Source of the DNA: 1162T-S-0a-05 sp050299435
Lineage (GTDB): Bacteria; Pseudomonadota; Gammaproteobacteria; Pseudomonadales; Cellvibrionaceae
Length of the DNA stretch: 64,000 nucleotides
Reading direction: 5' to 3'
Assembly (NCBI GenBank): GCA_050299435.1
Contig: JBNKVX010000010.1
Coordinates: forward strand, 1-64,000
In this document: positions 42,570-50,784 of the stretch, piece by piece
Layout: every line of letters starts with the position of its first letter
Position numbering within the stretch: position 1 is the first letter of the stretch
Notes under the pieces: generated by a model
The model's database searches: none
What the model was told of the DNA's origin: nothing
The model's input: the letters and a program-made list of their open reading frames with translations, nothing else
Made by a program: the position numbers and the translations under genes

Positions 42570-44625
42570 AATTCGCAGCGGGTAAACGAATTTCAAAAAT
42601 GACACCGCTATTATCGGGTACGTTGTAACCTTGAACTTCGCCGCGGTGGAAATCCGCTATAAGACGAACAATATATAAACCTAATCCGAGATGGTGACCC
42701 TGTTGAAAAGGTGAGTCTTTGTCTCGGACCGAAACCATGGAATCAAACAGTTGGCCCTGCATATCTTTTGGCAGGGGTGGGCCCTCATTGCGTACAGTGA
42801 TCACAATGGTATTGTTATTTCGATATAAACCTAGCTCCACTAAGCCATTTTCCGGGCAGAAATCCGCAGCATTGTCGACGAGCTTATCAAGCATTTGTAC
42901 CAGAAGCTCGCCCGAACCATCGATCTCCAGGTTGTCATCCTCTTTTTGTATGCGTAGAGAGAGTGCAACATTTTTGTATACATCCTTGTAAGCTTCTGTG
43001 AGATTTTCCAGGAGCTCATCCACAGGTATGCGTTCAATTTCTGTTGAGCTGATAGCTTGCTCAACATGACTGGCTGCGCTCATAGAATTGAGTATGCTGG
43101 TTAAGCGGGATGCGCCCTCACGCGCACGATCTGCATAAGTGCGTGCTTGTGAATTGAGTTTTTCATGTTCCAAATTGTCGAGAGAACTTTTTACGATTGC
43201 GAGCGGCGTGCGTAACTCGTGAGACAGTTTGCTGGAAAGTGTTCGCAAATAATTTGTGTATTCACGCAGTCGCGACAATAAAGCAGCGTAACTGCGACTG
43301 AGGTCGCCTATTTCGTCGCGACTTTTAAATACAGGAAAATAATCCGCAATTTTCCCGCTTTCGGAAACCACATTTGCTGCGGCGGAACTGAGTTTGCGAA
43401 TGCGCAGGCTCAACCAACTTGCATAAAGTAAAAATGTTAAGGCAGCGCTTGTGGAAATTAGAACAGAATACAGGAGGAGTTGATCAAAAGCGCTGCTGGT
43501 GATATCCGCTAAGGATTCCGCACTTTGATCGGCTATCACTGCGCCAATAATTTTTTTTGAGTCGAGTGCGTCGTAAATAGGTGTGGATACTCTGACAATT
43601 TTTAACTCACCTTGTCTGTACCAACCGCTGGTTGGATCGCCACGCAAAGCCAATGCAGGTTCCGGTGTTTCAAACTGTCCACTGCGTTCGGGGTCGTCAA
43701 GACTTGGCCGCTTATCATCACCGAGGATGACGTTGTAGATCCAACGAACAAAACCATGCTGTTGTATATCAACGTTGTCATCGATATATCCGTGAGTGGC
43801 AATGAACCTCGCATTATTTGTAGCGAGCGCCAATCTCACACCATTTTGTTCAAATATGGCTAGTTCCCGAGTCAATTCGGGTGTGAGCGTCACAATGGGT
43901 GGAGGTGCAAGCATGTTTGCACTATTACTTGTGTAAAAATTCCTATCGCCAACAGTTAAGCCATTCATGGCAATCGCTAAATTTTTGTCAGCCCACGCGA
44001 AAGGTAATTCCAGCTCAATTTGATAACCGGATTCCCATTCGATCCAATTGCCTTTTACCTGGTGTTCAACCGCAGAATTTTCTTCGTCAAGCAAGCGTGC
44101 TACATGAATTGCCCCTGGCGCACTGGCATAAACGATAAGGTGGCGTAATTCCTCGCTGGAAGATTGTGCACTAATTTCGAGATAGTCACTTTTGAGTGGA
44201 GAACCTTGCGAGGGTGAGTAATAATTCCAATGCTCGTCACGCACTCGTAAAAACAAATACAGTTTTTGATTGTCGGCGCCCCCAATTATTTGAAACTGTG
44301 CTTGTGGATTGGCAGAGGCCCTAAAACTTTGCATGAGAAAACCGGCGCGACTCCATTCTTCATCGTAGCCATCGCTGGTGATGGCGTTTTTCAAACGGTG
44401 TATATAAATGGGTGTTGCAGAACCTTCAGCATTGTATTGGCGAATGCGTTGAATGCTGCTTGCATCGTTGCTGAGTCTTGAGGCAACCGCACGGGCCGTT
44501 GCAAAAAGGGCTTGGGTTTGGCCTTTGCGTAAACTGGCATCAACTTCGCGCACATATTGGCAGCCTGCCCAGGGCACGATAAGTGTAATTAAACTGACTA
44601 TTAGAAGTTGTTTGCGTAAACGCAT
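42568..44625 (-). CDS. sensor histidine kinase of the proteobacterial sortase-system type
   Basis: A 685-residue membrane kinase. It has an N-terminal segment 'LIVSLITLIVPWAGCQYVREVDASLR', a large periplasmic part (about 30-385) that includes a sugar-binding-like domain, a second membrane helix (about 390-412), a HAMP-like linker, HisKA with SSKLSHELRTPLA, and HATPase with N-box VDNAADF, G1 RNEGPPL and G2 GHHLGLGLYIV. The whole pattern fits the kinase that accompanies dedicated proteobacterial sortases (TIGR03785-like). The regulator gene lies 15 bases upstream in the same direction. No sortase or sortase target protein is visible nearby. Confidence 0.85.
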   Translation of the reverse strand: MRLRKQLLIVSLITLIVPWAGCQYVREVDASLRKGQTQALFATARAVASRLSNDASSIQRIRQYNAEGSATPIYIHRLKNAITSDGYDEEWSRAGFLMQSFRASANPQAQFQIIGGADNQKLYLFLRVRDEHWNYYSPSQGSPLKSDYLEISAQSSSEELRHLIVYASAPGAIHVARLLDEENSAVEHQVKGNWIEWESGYQIELELPFAWADKNLAIAMNGLTVGDRNFYTSNSANMLAPPPIVTLTPELTRELAIFEQNGVRLALATNNARFIATHGYIDDNVDIQQHGFVRWIYNVILGDDKRPSLDDPERSGQFETPEPALALRGDPTSGWYRQGELKIVRVSTPIYDALDSKKIIGAVIADQSAESLADITSSAFDQLLLYSVLISTSAALTFLLYASWLSLRIRKLSSAAANVVSESGKIADYFPVFKSRDEIGDLSRSYAALLSRLREYTNYLRTLSSKLSHELRTPLAIVKSSLDNLEHEKLNSQARTYADRAREGASRLTSILNSMSAASHVEQAISSTEIERIPVDELLENLTEAYKDVYKNVALSLRIQKEDDNLEIDGSGELLVQMLDKLVDNAADFCPENGLVELGLYRNNNTIVITVRNEGPPLPKDMQGQLFDSMVSVRDKDSPFQQGHHLGLGLYIVRLIADFHRGEVQGYNVPDNSGVIFEIRLPAAN

Positions 44626-44640
44626 CGTATTTTGGCAGCT

Positions 44641-45336
44641 TTAATTTTCCAATACCCAGCGATACCCCATGCCGTAAGCTGTTTGTATGCAATCGAAATT
44701 ATCATCGATTTCTTTAAATTTCTTCCGAATGCGTTTTATGTGAGACGTAATGGTATTGTCATCCAGTACAACGTTGGCTGCGTCCATTAATTGTTGTCGA
44801 TTTTTAACATGGCCCGGATGTTGAGTCAGCGAATGCACAATCCATAATTCTGTTACTGTGAGATCAACCACTTTGCCGCTCCAGTGCGCGCTCATTCTGT
44901 CCATGTTCATAGTGAGTAAACCGCGAACCATTTCAGTATCTTTGGAAATCGGTCGTTGCAAGGCGTCAATTCGTCGAAAAAGTGCCGTTATCCGTGCGAG
45001 CATATGCGGCTGACTAATATCTTTTGTTAGGTAATCATCCGCACCTAACCGCAATCCGGAGACCACATCAAATTCACTATCGCGCGCCGTGAGAAATATG
45101 ATGGGAAGTTCTGGCGCTAGCCCTCTTAGTTCCCTGCACAATTCAAATCCCCCTTCAACTTCTGCACCGAGGCCAATATCAATGATAGCCAGATCTGGCA
45201 GGCGCGAACGAAATGCTTCTGAGGCTTCAGGCCTTGATCGATAGTGCGTGACTTTGTAACCCTGCCGCCGCAAGGCATCACAGTAATTTTGCGCTATGGC
45301 TTCTTCGTCTTCTACGATTACTACATGTCTACTCAT
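44641..45336 (-). CDS. OmpR-type response regulator of the proteobacterial sortase system
   Basis: A 231-residue regulator. The receiver (1-120) has VEDEEAI (E10-D11), phospho-acceptor D54 in 'IIDIGLG' and K104. The C-terminal winged helix (about 135-230) has 'LTVTELWIVHSLTQHPGHVKNRQQLMDAANVV' and 'IRKKFKEIDDNFDCIQTAYGMGYRW', the OmpR pattern. The 'IDIGLGAEVEGGFELCREL' segment is diagnostic of the sortase-associated regulators (TIGR03787-like). It is followed by the kinase in one operon, and glk is divergent. The target is likely a surface-protein sorting system located elsewhere. Confidence 0.86.
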   Translation of the reverse strand: MSRHVVIVEDEEAIAQNYCDALRRQGYKVTHYRSRPEASEAFRSRLPDLAIIDIGLGAEVEGGFELCRELRGLAPELPIIFLTARDSEFDVVSGLRLGADDYLTKDISQPHMLARITALFRRIDALQRPISKDTEMVRGLLTMNMDRMSAHWSGKVVDLTVTELWIVHSLTQHPGHVKNRQQLMDAANVVLDDNTITSHIKRIRKKFKEIDDNFDCIQTAYGMGYRWVLEN

Positions 45337-45509
45337 TGTATTGACTCGTTATTCTCTCTTGTTGTCTTGCTTGCTGCAGTCGTTAAAGCCTCTATTGTTC
45401 AGGTGCTGGCAAACTTTGTCCAGCGCTCTTGCTTGACTGTGTGCAAGGCTTTAAATAGAGTGCCCGCTTTCCCAAAAATTCCAGCTTATTTAAAACAAGA
45501 GGCGCTTTA

Positions 45510-46475
45510 ATGTACCCCTATATTGTGGCAGACATTGGCGGAACCAATGCACGTTTTGGCTTGGTGACCGCAAGCAAAAATAATCAACCCGTAATTGAAA
45601 ATATCGAAGTGCTGGATGGCACTGCATACGAGACCTTACAAAAAGCAATGCGGGCCTATATCGATCAAATTGGAATCGCCACGCCCAAAAGTGCATGCGT
45701 TGCGGTCGCTGGTCCCATTGAAGGGGATGAAGCGAGTATGACCAATCTCAACTGGTCTTTCACGCAATCGGGGATAAAAAAAGAGTTCAAGTTTGAAAAA
45801 TTTTCAGCAATTAATGATTTCACGGCTTTGGCGCTAGCTAGCAGTCAGTTACAGAAAGAAGATTTGATTGTGATTCGTGAAGGAAAGATCGAAGAGTTTG
45901 GTAACAAGGCGATATTAGGGCCGGGTACCGGCCTGGGGGTGGGTGGCTTGGTTCACAGTTCCGATGGCTGGTTACCTATTCCCAGTGAAGGGGGCCACGC
46001 AAATATTGCACCGGCGACCGACCTGGAGTGCGAAATAATCAAAGCTGCAATAGCACAACACGGGCATGTTTCAGCTGAAATTTTTATTTCTGGCCCAGGC
46101 CTGGTTCGTCTCTATAAAGCTTTGGCAAGTGTGCGAGATCAGCAAGCGCAAGACCTTGAGCCCAAAGATGTCACGGCAAAAGCGCTGGATAATTCAGATG
46201 CGCTTTGTCATGAAACGCTGCAACTCTTTTGTAGTTTTATTGGCAACTTCAGTGGTAACCTGGCATTGACCTACGGAGCCAAAGGCGGTGTCTACTTGGC
46301 AGGGGGTATATTGCCGAGATTTGTAGATTTTCTGCGCGGCAGTGAATTTAATCATCGATTTGAACAAAAAGGCGTGATGTCACATTTTTTAGAAGATATT
46401 CCGGTCAGTATTATGAGTCATGAACAGCCAGGATTATTGGGTTCGGCAATTTGGGGTGCACGACGCTCATCCTGA
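45510..46475 (+). CDS. glk: glucokinase
   Basis: A 321-residue ROK-unrelated Glk-type kinase (pfam02685) that phosphorylates glucose with ATP. 'VADIGGTNARFGLV' binds phosphate of ATP, 'INDFTALALA' binds glucose (N, D), and 'LGPGTGLGVGGL' and 'SEGGHANIAPATDLE' are family motifs. AGAGG precedes the ATG. It is divergent from the sortase-type regulator across 173 bases. A coiled-coil gene follows 40 bases later and may share its transcript. Confidence 0.95.
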   Translation: MYPYIVADIGGTNARFGLVTASKNNQPVIENIEVLDGTAYETLQKAMRAYIDQIGIATPKSACVAVAGPIEGDEASMTNLNWSFTQSGIKKEFKFEKFSAINDFTALALASSQLQKEDLIVIREGKIEEFGNKAILGPGTGLGVGGLVHSSDGWLPIPSEGGHANIAPATDLECEIIKAAIAQHGHVSAEIFISGPGLVRLYKALASVRDQQAQDLEPKDVTAKALDNSDALCHETLQLFCSFIGNFSGNLALTYGAKGGVYLAGGILPRFVDFLRGSEFNHRFEQKGVMSHFLEDIPVSIMSHEQPGLLGSAIWGARRSS

Positions 46476-46514
46476 ATTACAAAAATGAACGGGAAGAAAG
46501 ATTGAGTAGACCGT

Positions 46515-47003
46515 ATGACAACAGGAAAAAACCCAAAAGAACGAAAAATTGATTTGTCACTTCAGGAAGTGACCAAACAATTAGAAGAAATGGAAGCCAA
46601 TTACGCCAAATTTTCTCAATCTATGCCTTCGCCGATGAGAAAATTGGAGGAGCGAATACAGAGTTTACACAAGGAAATGGATGACATTAGTGACAAAATG
46701 CTGTCCTACAAACTTCAAAGGTTGGCCACTTCGAAAATGCTCGAATCTGTCGGTGCAAAAAAAACGGCTCTTGCTGACCTTGAAGAAATGGCAGCTTCTG
46801 ATGATGAAGCTTCTCCGATTGTCGCTCCTTCCAAACAACAAAGATCCACTCCCAAAAGGCGTGACAAGCAAGTGCCAGAGAATTATCAAAGTTCCACTTT
46901 CAAATGTAAATCAGATCTGGATCGCTGTTTGCTGGGATCTAAGAGCGCACTCGACAAAGCGCTGTGCTTTACCCTCTTTATTCGCTGCGTCGTGAAAGGT
47001 TAG
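46515..47003 (+). CDS. unknown coiled-coil protein
   Basis: A 162-residue cytoplasmic protein without recognised domain. Residues 12-90 are predicted coiled coil (heptads such as LQEVTKQLEEMEANYAKF). A Ser/Lys-rich linker (about 100-120) follows, and a C-terminal segment with four cysteines at about 130-158 (FKCKSDLDRCL, ALCFTLFIRCV). The cysteines could bind a metal or form disulfides. It follows glk by 40 bases with a weak ribosome site. Confidence 0.65.
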   Translation: MTTGKNPKERKIDLSLQEVTKQLEEMEANYAKFSQSMPSPMRKLEERIQSLHKEMDDISDKMLSYKLQRLATSKMLESVGAKKTALADLEEMAASDDEASPIVAPSKQQRSTPKRRDKQVPENYQSSTFKCKSDLDRCLLGSKSALDKALCFTLFIRCVVKG

Positions 47004-47072
47004 TCCATTCAGCTTGCATTAAGATAGATTTCATATACTCCCTTCCCAGAAGTTTTATTTTGGAGAAAGGTT

Positions 47073-47591
47073 ATGAAACGCCTGTTAGCAATATCACTCA
47101 TATTTTCCCTCGCCAGCTCAGTTGCCTTAGCCGATACCTATATACATGGCTCTGTGGGTGAGGCCGACTTTAATTCGGGCGGTAACCCGGACATGTACGA
47201 TATTGGATTGGGTTTTAGTTTAAGTTCCTCTCTTTCCCTCGAAGTCACTTATGTCAATCTCGGTACAGTAGACAATGTACTGAGTGCGAATGAATTTCTT
47301 GAAGAAGAAGCGGATGGTTACAATATTTCTCTGGTCGCAGATTTGCCTTTGAATGAAATGGTGAGTTTGTATTTTTCTGCAGGTCGATTGAATTGGGATG
47401 ATGTGGCGCGCTACTACCTTGATGGTGTGCATGTCGATTCCTATATCGTAAAAGGAAAAGACTGGAATTTTGGAGGAGGTATTAAGGCAGAAATATATCA
47501 AGATTTAGATATCAAGTTCGGGCTTACCAAATATGAACTGGATGACATTGAAGTTGAAAGTATTTCTGCGGGTTTGATTTACCGTTTTTAA
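47073..47591 (+). CDS. small outer-membrane beta-barrel protein
   Basis: A 172-residue exported protein. Signal peptide about 1-20 (ending VALA), then eight alternating strands, e.g. 'DIGLGFSLSSSLSLEVTYVNLG' and 'DLPLNEMVSLYFSAGRLNW', and the typical C-terminal barrel signature SAGLIYRF with terminal Phe. This is the OmpA/Opa-type small barrel (outer-membrane protein beta-barrel domain). The exact role is unknown. TTTGGAGAAAGG precedes the ATG. A strong terminator follows at 47665. Confidence 0.85.
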   Translation: MKRLLAISLIFSLASSVALADTYIHGSVGEADFNSGGNPDMYDIGLGFSLSSSLSLEVTYVNLGTVDNVLSANEFLEEEADGYNISLVADLPLNEMVSLYFSAGRLNWDDVARYYLDGVHVDSYIVKGKDWNFGGGIKAEIYQDLDIKFGLTKYELDDIEVESISAGLIYRF

Positions 47592-47664
47592 TTCGGAGAC
47601 GTGTGCTCGCACGTTTAATAGGGACGAGCTAACAAGGAAGTCTTCTTTTAGTCGAGAAGGGGAG

Positions 47665-47706
47665 GGCTAACAGCTTGTGTAGTAGTCTGGCTGTTAGCCT
47701 TTTTTA
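47665..47706 (+). terminator. intrinsic terminator of the barrel gene
   Basis: A perfect 9-bp stem GGCTAACAG / CTGTTAGCC with a 17-base loop followed by TTTTTTT. It stands between convergent genes. Confidence 0.85.
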
Positions 47707-47713
47707 TTTGGTT

Positions 47714-48334
47714 TTATTTTGCTTGTGTACTGCTCATTACACCAAAAACGTGTGCGTCGGTCATGCCAAGATCTGAGCCGACTTTACCTACCAGCGCTTT
47801 TTCATCTTCATGAAATTCACCGTCAGCAAGCGCTACGAACATGGCTGCACGTACAACCATTTCTTTACCTTCATCATTCAATGAACCTTGCAGCTTGGTT
47901 AAGTATTTGCTTAAGTCTTCGCGCGTGTTTTGAATATGATTGATTTCGTTACGAATTTCGTCAGTAGACACATCTTTCCCCGTGAGTTTTGAATAAATAT
48001 CGCGAGTAGTTTCTACTTCAGAATCATCTATCACACCATCGGCAAGTAACATGTGAATCATGACTTTTTTAATGGCGGTATGGTATTCCGCTTCGACTTG
48101 TTGTGCGTTGGCATTTGGATCGTATTGCAACACCACCGGCTTGTATGTGTCTTTACAGGTTCGGCATTCTACGTATTCGCCGAGTTTGTCCAAGGGGATT
48201 ACCGGAATAAAATACAAGGTAAAAAATCGACGTACTCGTTTTAAACCATAAGGTTGTTTCGAATTGCAAGAAGGGCAATGAAACTCGCCTTTTTCTGGCG
48301 TTGTTGTTACGCCGCGTGTACCAAAAATTATCAT
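47714..48334 (-). CDS. zinc-ribbon and TerB-domain protein
   Basis: A 206-residue protein. The N-terminal zinc ribbon (about 17-65) has two CxxC pairs, CPSC and CRTC. It is followed by a TerB-like helical domain (about 85-200) with 'LLADGVIDDSEVETTRDIYSKLTG' and 'ALADGEFHEDEKALVGKV', the acidic repeats of TerB. TerB proteins relate to membrane stress and tellurite response. It lies just beyond rsxE in the same direction, but 36 bases apart, and the start context has no strong site; it may be a separate gene. Confidence 0.82.
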   Translation of the reverse strand: MIIFGTRGVTTTPEKGEFHCPSCNSKQPYGLKRVRRFFTLYFIPVIPLDKLGEYVECRTCKDTYKPVVLQYDPNANAQQVEAEYHTAIKKVMIHMLLADGVIDDSEVETTRDIYSKLTGKDVSTDEIRNEINHIQNTREDLSKYLTKLQGSLNDEGKEMVVRAAMFVALADGEFHEDEKALVGKVGSDLGMTDAHVFGVMSSTQAK

Positions 48335-48370
48335 TGTTGAACCCTCGATATTTATTATTAGTTGATAATG

Positions 48371-49081
48371 TTAAGCAATTTTCCCGGTTGTTCGCACACG
48401 TTTAGCTCCTTTAATAGGTTTGGATTTTAAGGCCTCTTCACGTCGTTGAATATCCAAGTCTATTTTATTTTTTAAGGCAATCAGGAAGCCGGCAACAAAA
48501 AAGGCACCTGGTGGTAACACTGCAACCAGAAAATTTACGTAATTTTCTCCAAATAGCGAAAGCTTCCAGTTTTCCGCGCTGGGTCCAAATATTAAATGCA
48601 TATCGGCAAATAAAGTGCCGTTACCTATTATTTCTCTAATGGCACCGATGGTTAGCAGAACAAACATAAACCCTAAAGACATCATAAATCCGTCGGCAAT
48701 CGACGGTAATATTTTATTCTTACTTGCAAATGCATCTGCACGCCCGAGTATTGCGCAGTTAGTGACAATCAAGGGTATAAAAATGCCGAGGATTTGATAG
48801 AGCTCGTAAGTGAAGGCCTGCATCAATAACTCTGTGCAAGTTGTAAAGGCCGCAATAATCATGACGAACGCGGGCAGCTTAACGGCATCGCTAACAGCGT
48901 TGCGAATTAAGGATACAACCAGGTTTGATCCCGTGAGTACAAGCATAGTAGCCAGGCCGAGTCCAAGCGCATTTACAAAAGATCCGGTGACCGCGAGGAG
49001 AGGGCACAAACCCAGGAGCTGGACCAGAGCGGGATTATTGTTCCACAAACCATTTTTAGTGATTTCTTTGTATTCACTCAT
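48371..49081 (-). CDS. rsxE: electron transport complex subunit RsxE
   Basis: A 236-residue inner-membrane subunit of the Rsx/Rnf complex, which couples ferredoxin oxidation to NAD+ reduction and ion pumping. 'GLWNNNPALVQLLGLCPLLAVTGSFVNALGLGLAT' at the start is the RsxE signature; six helices are expected. Four in-frame ATGs lie within 21 bases (49099, 49093, 49087, 49081). I chose 49081, where homologues begin (MSEYK...). The start overlaps the rsxG stop, so translation is coupled. Confidence 0.95.
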   Translation of the reverse strand: MSEYKEITKNGLWNNNPALVQLLGLCPLLAVTGSFVNALGLGLATMLVLTGSNLVVSLIRNAVSDAVKLPAFVMIIAAFTTCTELLMQAFTYELYQILGIFIPLIVTNCAILGRADAFASKNKILPSIADGFMMSLGFMFVLLTIGAIREIIGNGTLFADMHLIFGPSAENWKLSLFGENYVNFLVAVLPPGAFFVAGFLIALKNKIDLDIQRREEALKSKPIKGAKRVRTTGKIA

Positions 49082-49718
49082 GCTCATGCTCATCTTCATT
49101 CTGGAGATTCATTTCCCGAACAAGATCTTGATGCAGTTCCAAAGTTTTCTTCACACGTTTTACTACTGCTCGCGGTGTAATTGTGGCGCCCGTAAATTGA
49201 TCAAAGTATCCGCCATCTTTTTTTACCCGCCAGCTTTCCGCTGGAGGGTTGTTGAGGGAGTGTCCGTTGAAACTTAGTATCCACTTGCTTTTCTTTAAGT
49301 CAACTTTATCGCCTAATCCAGGCGTTTCCTTATGGGTAAGTACGCGTACACCAGCAACACTACCGTCCAGATTTACGCCAATGATTAAGTCAATATCGCC
49401 ACTGTATCCGTCGGGGGCCGTAGCGGGATAAATATAAGCCACGACATCATTACCCTTTCTTGCAACATGAATTGGCAGCGCTTCTTCTAGCCCCAGGATT
49501 TTTTGAGCGGCTTCGTCCGGTAACTGAATGTCTGTCAGCATGTCGTTGTCGTGTTGAGTTTGGGGAATGATTTCCAGCAATGCTTTTTCCGCCGCGCGTT
49601 TCCTGGATTCTTCAATGCGTTCATAAGTTAGCAGCCAGGTCCCTGCGAGAATCCCTGCTGTACACAGTGCAAATGCGGTGAGTATAAGGGTACTTGAGCT
49701 AATAGAGCGAGCTAGCAT
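49074..49718 (-). CDS. rsxG: electron transport complex subunit RsxG
   Basis: A 214-residue periplasm-facing flavoprotein. One N-terminal membrane helix (about 7-30) is followed by a domain with the FMN threonine in 'FTGATITPRAVV' (consensus SGAT). It accepts electrons in the Rsx complex. A longer frame to 49811 lies inside rsxD; ATG at 49718, just after the rsxD stop (TAG-C-ATG) with GAGGA upstream, is the proper start. The C-terminal tail is EDEHEHE, encoded by GAGCAT repeats that also carry the rsxE starts. Confidence 0.95.
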   Translation of the reverse strand: MLARSISSSTLILTAFALCTAGILAGTWLLTYERIEESRKRAAEKALLEIIPQTQHDNDMLTDIQLPDEAAQKILGLEEALPIHVARKGNDVVAYIYPATAPDGYSGDIDLIIGVNLDGSVAGVRVLTHKETPGLGDKVDLKKSKWILSFNGHSLNNPPAESWRVKKDGGYFDQFTGATITPRAVVKRVKKTLELHQDLVREMNLQNEDEHEHE

Positions 49719-49719
49719 G

Positions 49720-50784
49720 CTAATCGTCCTCGTGTTTGCGTAATGCAGAGTGAGAATGTGCATGCCCGTATGTGCGCGGCACCGTGTAGTAATCGATAAA
49801 AGGCGCAGCAAAATTCATAAGCAAAACTGCAAAGGCCAAAGCATCGGGATAATTCCCCCAAACTCGAATGATGAATATCAATACACCAATAGCCGCCCCG
49901 TAAATTAATCGACCTTTTGTGCTTGTGGTTGAAGTAACGGGGTCAGTAATAATAAAGAAGGCGCCGAGCATCGTTGCGCCAGACAATAAATGAAAAATCG
50001 GTGACCCAGCGCTATCCGAACTTCCGCCATCGTAAAAAATAATCGCCATTAGACTCAATGCTGCAAGCATGCCCACAGGCGCATGCCAGCTAAACACTTT
50101 TTTATAGAGTAAATAGATTCCGCCAATTAAAAATCCAATGTTAACCCATTCCCAGCCAGTTCCCGCCCAGCGACCGGATGTAAAAGCTTGATGTTGTGAG
50201 TACAGGTCTTCAATTGTAAAACCCTTGTTGTGCTTTAAAGCATCAAGAGGCGTAGCAGAGGTAAAGCCATCTAAATGTGCCCCTGCAAAAATAGTTTTGA
50301 GTGCGTCCAGAAGCGGTAAGTAGTGCTGCCCACCCGTTGCCGGAACTCGCCATTGCGTCATTTCAACCGGGAACGAAATAAGTAGTACAACATAACCTAC
50401 CATCGCGGGATTGAAAGGATTAAATCCCAGGCCACCGTACAAATGTTTTGCAACAACAATAGAAAAAAAGCTGCCACAAGCAATTAGCCACCAGGGTGCA
50501 TAGGGAGGAAGTGCAAGCGCAAGTAATAGCGCGGTAACCAAAGCGCTGTAATCTCCCAGAAAAAACAAAATATTTTTATTGCGAAACTTAAGTGCGAGAG
50601 CTTCAAAACCCAGGCAAAAAATAATTGCAAGCAAGAGATTTAAAATGCTGCCAATTCCAAAAAAATGTGTCAGCGCGATTAGGCCGGGGAGGGCAGCCAG
50701 TATCACTGTACGCATAACCTGGCTCGTAGATGCGACAGTAGAAGTTGTATGCAGGTGTGGCGAAGAGGGAGTAAGCATGCTCAT
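49720..50784 (-). CDS. rsxD: electron transport complex subunit RsxD
   Basis: A 354-residue inner-membrane subunit with about nine helices. The covalent FMN site is the threonine in TSATPLDALK. 'GGLGFNPFNPAMVGYV' is a family motif. It starts with ATG overlapping the rsxC stop (ATGA). Confidence 0.95.
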   Translation of the reverse strand: MSMLTPSSPHLHTTSTVASTSQVMRTVILAALPGLIALTHFFGIGSILNLLLAIIFCLGFEALALKFRNKNILFFLGDYSALVTALLLALALPPYAPWWLIACGSFFSIVVAKHLYGGLGFNPFNPAMVGYVVLLISFPVEMTQWRVPATGGQHYLPLLDALKTIFAGAHLDGFTSATPLDALKHNKGFTIEDLYSQHQAFTSGRWAGTGWEWVNIGFLIGGIYLLYKKVFSWHAPVGMLAALSLMAIIFYDGGSSDSAGSPIFHLLSGATMLGAFFIITDPVTSTTSTKGRLIYGAAIGVLIFIIRVWGNYPDALAFAVLLMNFAAPFIDYYTVPRTYGHAHSHSALRKHEDD

